NCBI GenBank assembly: GCA_949299825.1 | Contig: CASGBP010000069.1 | Coordinates: 1-11,884, forward strand | Source of the DNA: an uncultured Mycoplasmataceae bacterium | GTDB lineage: Bacteria; Bacillota_I; Bacilli_A; Mycoplasmatales; Mycoplasmoidaceae | Reading direction: 5' to 3' | Length of the DNA: 11,884 bases | Shown here: positions 8,240 through 11,884 of the stretch, one piece after another | Position numbering within the stretch: position 1 is the first letter of the stretch | Layout: every line of letters starts with the position of its first letter | Notes under the pieces: model-generated | Databases searched by the model: none | Told to the model about the DNA's origin: nothing | What the model saw: only the letters and a program-made list of their open reading frames with translations | Position numbers and translations under genes: made by a program

Positions 8240-8255
8240 TCTTCTTATAAGAAGA
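8240..8255. promoter_or_regulatory. Perfect 16-bp palindrome in the divergent intergenic region
   Basis: TCTTCTTATAAGAAGA is its own reverse complement with no spacer. It sits in the 172-nt region (8168-8339) between the divergent membrane-protein gene and the 161-aa gene, about 60 nt behind the candidate minus-strand -10 and about 40 nt before the plus-strand -35. The shape suits an operator for a dimeric regulator rather than a terminator, because there is no loop or T-run. No cognate regulator is seen in the window, and chance occurrence is possible at this A+T content. Confidence 0.35.
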
Positions 8256-8291
8256 GTTTCTATATATCAATATTGCTAAATTATTGTGTGG

Positions 8292-8319
8292 TTGAAGTAA
8301 AGTTTTTTTATTGTAAAAT
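8292..8319 (+). promoter_or_regulatory. Candidate promoter of the 161-aa gene
   Basis: TTGAAG (8292-8297) and TAAAAT (8314-8319) are separated by 16 nt, close to the housekeeping sigma consensus. The predicted message would have a short leader of about 15 nt that still contains AGGAG (8329-8333), six nt before the ATG at 8340. Confidence 0.5.
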
Positions 8320-8339
8320 TAAAATATTAGGAGTTTGTA

Positions 8340-8825
8340 ATGGATAAAAATTTTCAGGACCGTAAAGTTAAATTCTATATACTTGAACGTAAGGATGTAA
8401 GACGACCAAAGATAATGATAAATGAAGAAAGAAAACATGATGACTTTGATATTTCTCAAGAATTGTGACAAGGTTTATCAAATCGGGCAAGTGATGACTA
8501 TGGTTTTGTAGATAGGGATATACCTAGAATTCCATACTTTTGATCTAATGGTTCAACTGAAAAAATTGATTACCATCAAAAAACAATTAAAGAAGTTAAG
8601 AGTAATATTAAAAGAGCATATGCAAATAAAATTGCAAACGCTGCAAAAAAGAACTACCAAAAACAAGCAAATGTTAATGAAGAAGTAAAACAAAGAAAAG
8701 AATTGGTTAAAGCTGAATCTAAGGCTCAACCTGAGACTATATTACGTGTAAAAATTGAAGAATCATATGTTACACCAAGAAAAAAATCTATGAATGCAAA
8801 AAATGAAATAATGAAGAAAAAGTAA
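8340..8825 (+). CDS. 161-aa basic, charged hypothetical protein
   Basis: I do not recognise this protein. It is interrupted twice by TGA (Trp43 and Trp68) and is therefore missed under the standard code. The start is well defined by AGGAG six nt upstream of ATG 8340-8342, and the stop is TAA 8823-8825. The N-terminal half is mixed and acidic/basic (FYILERKDVRRPKIMI, then HDDFDISQELWQGL) and carries a YGFVDRDIPRIPYFW segment at 54-68. The C-terminal half (about 75-135) is a Lys/Ala/Asn/Gln-rich helix (KEVKSNIKRAYANKIANAAKK), and the end is Lys-rich. There is no signal peptide or membrane segment. YGF-x3-DI also occurs, with the same spacing, at residues 79-86 of the 984-aa protein, again followed by a charged helix with an AY pair. 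A shared origin or partner is possible but weakly supported. It abuts ligA tail to tail with no spacer. Confidence 0.88.
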
Positions 8826-10847
8826 TTATTCTTTTCAAAATTCATTTGATATTATATTAATTCCAAGTGATTTGGCTTTTTCAAGTTTACTACCCCCATT
8901 TTCACCAACTATTAAATAGTCAACATTTTTTGTAATTGAATTAACAACTTTTGCACCATAACATTCCTCAAGGATTGTTTTAATTGCATTTCTAGGTTGT
9001 TCAAAACTTCCTGTGATTACAAATGTTTTATTATGATATTTTTGTCTAGTATCTTGTTTTGCTAATTCAGCATAACTAGAATAATTAGCAATACTAGTAT
9101 CAGGTATATATTCCATATTAATTCCAATATTTTTTAATTCTATTATTGCTTTTATATTTTCTTCATCCTTAAAAAAATCATAAATATTTTGAGCTATTTT
9201 GTCACCAATTATATTAACCTTCATTAATTCATCAATACTAGCCTTCATTAATTCATCAATTTTTTTAAATTTTTTTGCAAGTATTTTAGCTACTGTTATA
9301 CCTACCCCTTTAATTGCAAAAGAAGCTATTGTTCTTTCCAATGAATTATTCTTAGATTTTTCAATAGCATTAACAATGTTATTAAAGGATTTTTCCTTAA
9401 TGTTAATATTTGCTTTAAAAACTAAACTTTTTTTATCTTTTAATTTATATAAATCCACAACGTTTTTAATAATATTGTGATCATAGAGTTTACTAACTAT
9501 TGATAATGATACACCTTCAATATTCATAACATCTCTAGAACAAAAATATTCAATATTTCTTAGAATTTTTTCCTTACAATTTTTATTTAAACAAAATTGA
9601 TCAATCTCACCTTCAGATTCATATAATTTCTCATTACAAGATGGACAATAAGTAATAGGAACATATTTTATACATTCATCAGTACGTTTTTCAAGCAAAA
9701 CATTATCAACATATGGAATGACATCTCCTGCCTTATATATATTTACATAATCATTAATTCTAATGTCTTTTTTTAGAATAAAATCCTTGTTGTGTAAAGT
9801 TGCATTTGAAATGGTTGATCCATCTAGATTAATTGGTTCAAGATTTGCTACATATGTTATTTTTCCAGTTCTTCCAACTGTTGGAGTTATTGATAAAATT
9901 TTGGTACTAACTATTGTTGCAGGAAACTTATAAGCAATTGCTCATTTAGGAAACTTACTAGTATAACCAATATCTTCATAATATTTTTCTTGATTTACTT
10001 TGATTACTACTCCATCAATTTCATAATTCAAACTAGATCTATCCGTTCCAAAATTTTCAATTGTTTTTCAAACTTCATCAATATCTTTGCACAATTTAAT
10101 TGAATCAGCTACCTTAAAATTATTTTCTTTTAATCACATTATTTTTTCATAATGAGTATTGAAAGTTAATTCATCTGAAAAAACATAATAAAAAAAGGCT
10201 TGGAGTTTTCTTGCTTTTGTGACAGAGGAGTCTAAGTTTCTTAATGCTCCTGCTGCAGCATTACGACAATTAGCGAATTTTTTTTCACTTTCGCTATTTA
10301 TCGTTTTCAATGTTTCAATTGATATATAAACTTCTCCCCTAATTTCAATTTGCATTCCTTCAAATTTTTTATTTATATATAAAGGTATTTCACTTATTGT
10401 TAATACATTATTAGTTACATCTTCACCATATTCTCCATCACCCCTAGTACAAGCATATTTTAATTTGCAATTTTCATAAAAAATAGAAATTGATAAACCA
10501 TCAATTTTTGGTTCTACTACATAATCAATCGGATTATCATCAATTGATTTTCTAATCATATCAGCAAATTTTATTAAACCTTCATAATTAAAAATATTAT
10601 CAAGTGATAACATAGGTCTAATATGCTTAATTTTTTCAAATTTTTCTAGTACATATCCTCCAACTCTTGCTGTAGGAGAATCAGCCAATTTATATTGGGG
10701 GTATTCCTTTTCAAGAGCAATTAATTCTTTCATTTTTTCATCATAATATGCATCAGAAACACTAGGGTTATCTAATGCATAATATTCATAATTTCATGTG
10801 TCAATTTGCTTTGATAAATATTCAATCTTTTTCTTAATATCTTCCAT
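8826..10847 (-). CDS. ligA: NAD+-dependent DNA ligase LigA
   Basis: LigA seals nicks between Okazaki fragments and in excision repair, using NAD+ to adenylate its active-site lysine. The 673-aa frame shows the full domain order. Domain Ia contains YYALDNPSVSDAYYDEKM. The adenylation domain has the catalytic K114 in EPKIDG, then GDGEYGEDVT, DGVVIKVN and PKWAIAYKFPA. The OB fold has TPTVGRTGKITYVANLEPI and GSTISNATLHN. A four-Cys zinc finger includes CPSC. Helix-hairpin-helix repeats contain GVGITVAKILAKKF, and a C-terminal BRCT domain contains KTFVITGSF, VVNSITKNVDYLIVG and GSKLEKAKSLGI. TGA codes several Trp residues. The start is ATG 10845-10847, and an in-frame stop 60 nt further upstream (10866-10868) limits extension. 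No Shine-Dalgarno is visible. The upstream membrane-protein stop lies only five nt away, so translation may depend on reinitiation. Its stop codon directly adjoins that of the 161-aa gene. Confidence 0.98.
9218..9260 (-). repeat. Two-copy 24-nt-period tandem repeat within ligA
   Basis: A 19-nt identical unit (CCTTCATTAATTCATCAAT on plus) occurs at 9218-9236 and 9242-9260, in phase with the reading frame. It encodes IDELMKAS followed by IDELMKVN in the helix-hairpin-helix domain. The fold has a natural repeat here, but near-identity at the nucleotide level suggests a recent duplication or slippage. Confidence 0.75.
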
Positions 10848-10852
10848 ATAGT

Positions 10853-11884
10853 TTAAATAACATTTTTAAAAGTAATAAAAGTTGATAATACACTAATTAT
10901 TATACCCATTGAAATCATTTTATTTAAAGATAATTTTTTAGACTCAAAAACATATTGATTTCACCTCAAATATAATGGAATTAATGTAATTCAAAAAATC
11001 ATTGTAAGATCAAATGTTATTGACATAATTCCAAGACTAAAAAAACGTACTAATAACATTGTAAAAAATGGATTTCAAAAAATGGTGATTGCTAATAATG
11101 AAAAATTGGACATTGCATTACTATTAAATTGTTTGAAGGAAATAAAACTATTTGTAAATAATGAATATGTAAAAATAGCAATATTAACCATTCAAAAAAA
11201 CACATTCAGAATAATATAAATTGATTTAACATTTATTGAGGTTGTAATAGTTGATACATAAGTTGGAAAAATTCTTTCATCTAATACTCAAACATCTTGA
11301 ATATTAAAAACGTTAGTAGTAAAAAACAAAATAATAGCAGCAATTAAAATCAAGAATGATAATAATATAATTAAGAAACTTATATTACGATAAAGAAATT
11401 GATCAACCTTATACATAACTTTATTAAAAATAGATGAAGTTTTAAAAAGAAAGAAAGCTATATAGAATAACAAAAAAGCAACTAACATAATTAAACTAAT
11501 ATAGTAGACATTATTAAAAGTAACTGCAAATGATAAAATAGTTGATAGTAACATTAAAATATTATAGTTTGTTGCATTATTGTACTTTGTTTGATAAGAG
11601 ATAGTAGTAAATAATAAATTAATTAATACAGCAATTAATACAAATTGTGAATCAAAATTAAACCCACAAAAAACAATGAAATTAACCACTATTATAGATA
11701 TATTTTCTTGATTAATATTCTTAGCATTAAAATGAACAAGTAATAATACTAAACTAAATAAAATAATATTAACATAGGTTGGGAAACTAAAAATGATAGT
11801 GCTAAATGCAAATACACCTAAGAAAAATAAAATAAAATTAAACTTATTTGTTTCCCGTTTATTATAAATTGAACATAATGCCAA
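10853..11884 (-). CDS. Polytopic membrane protein, C-terminal 343 residues (runs off right edge)
   Basis: I do not recognise this protein. The frame is open at the right edge (no start in the window) and ends at TAA 10853-10855. Reading from the edge, roughly ten hydrophobic helices are visible. They include FILFFLGVFAFSTIIF, YVNIILFSLVLLLVHF, a run of Leu/Ile/Phe helices before SSIFNKVMYKVDQFLY, FLIILLSFLILIAAIILFF, IILNVFFWMVNIAIFTY and IMSITFDLTMIFWITLIPLYL. The C-terminus is KKLSLNKMISMGIIISVL followed by TFITFKNVI. Loops are short and poor in charge, so it resembles an integral permease or a membrane-embedded enzyme rather than a receptor. No Walker motif, CxxC or other catalytic signature was seen. 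Several Trp are coded by TGA (11288, 11192, 11075, 10991, 10961). It ends five nt before ligA and shares its transcript. The family cannot be assigned without the N-terminus and a profile search. Confidence 0.85.

Noticed and set aside
9199..9480. Plus-strand hydrophobic open frame inside ligA
   Set aside because: It is antisense to the conserved helix-hairpin-helix domain of ligA; its hydrophobicity follows from antisense reading of Lys/Glu/Asn codons.
1..11884. tRNA, rRNA, CRISPR array, insertion sequence or prophage genes
   Set aside because: No cloverleaf, regularly spaced repeat, transposase motif or terminal inverted repeat was found by reading both strands.

Overview
The base composition is very A+T-rich, and all eleven genes become complete only when TGA is read as tryptophan (genetic code 4). 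This points to a mollicute (mycoplasma-type) genome. Under the standard code most of these genes would look broken at in-frame TGA codons, but no frameshift is needed anywhere. Two things fit a Mycoplasma/Ureaplasma/Malacoplasma-like organism: the lipoprotein signal peptide ending in LVSC|SSS, and the set of charged, coiled-coil-like proteins with no recognisable family. The species cannot be fixed from this window.

Left block (1-4426, all minus strand). A three-gene cassette is read leftwards: a 259-aa helical E/K/R-rich protein, a 135-aa acidic protein, and a 984-aa largely helical protein with a Lys/Ser/Thr-rich tail. The two gaps are both exactly 23 nt and each gene has its own Shine-Dalgarno sequence. 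A lipoprotein gene begins just downstream and runs off the left edge. I recognise none of the three cassette products. Their composition suggests scaffold or cytoskeleton-like proteins, possibly binding nucleic acid or a membrane. This is the best candidate here for an undescribed system.

Middle block (4427-8167). A divergent promoter region separates the cassette from a plus-strand ferredoxin/thioredoxin-reductase-like flavoprotein gene. That gene converges, with a 1-nt gap, on a minus-strand operon encoding a four-helix membrane protein, metG (methionyl-tRNA synthetase) and rlmH (23S rRNA methyltransferase). Adjacent genes in this operon overlap by 11 nt at each junction.

Right block (8168-11884). 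A second divergent intergenic region, with a perfect 16-bp palindrome and candidate promoters, precedes a plus-strand gene for a 161-aa basic protein of unknown function. This gene abuts ligA (NAD+-dependent DNA ligase, minus strand) tail to tail with no spacer. Five nt upstream of ligA ends a large polytopic membrane protein whose N-terminus lies beyond the right edge.

The housekeeping genes (metG, rlmH, ligA) look intact, with the key motifs present. No tRNA, rRNA, IS element, CRISPR array or strong intrinsic terminator was seen.
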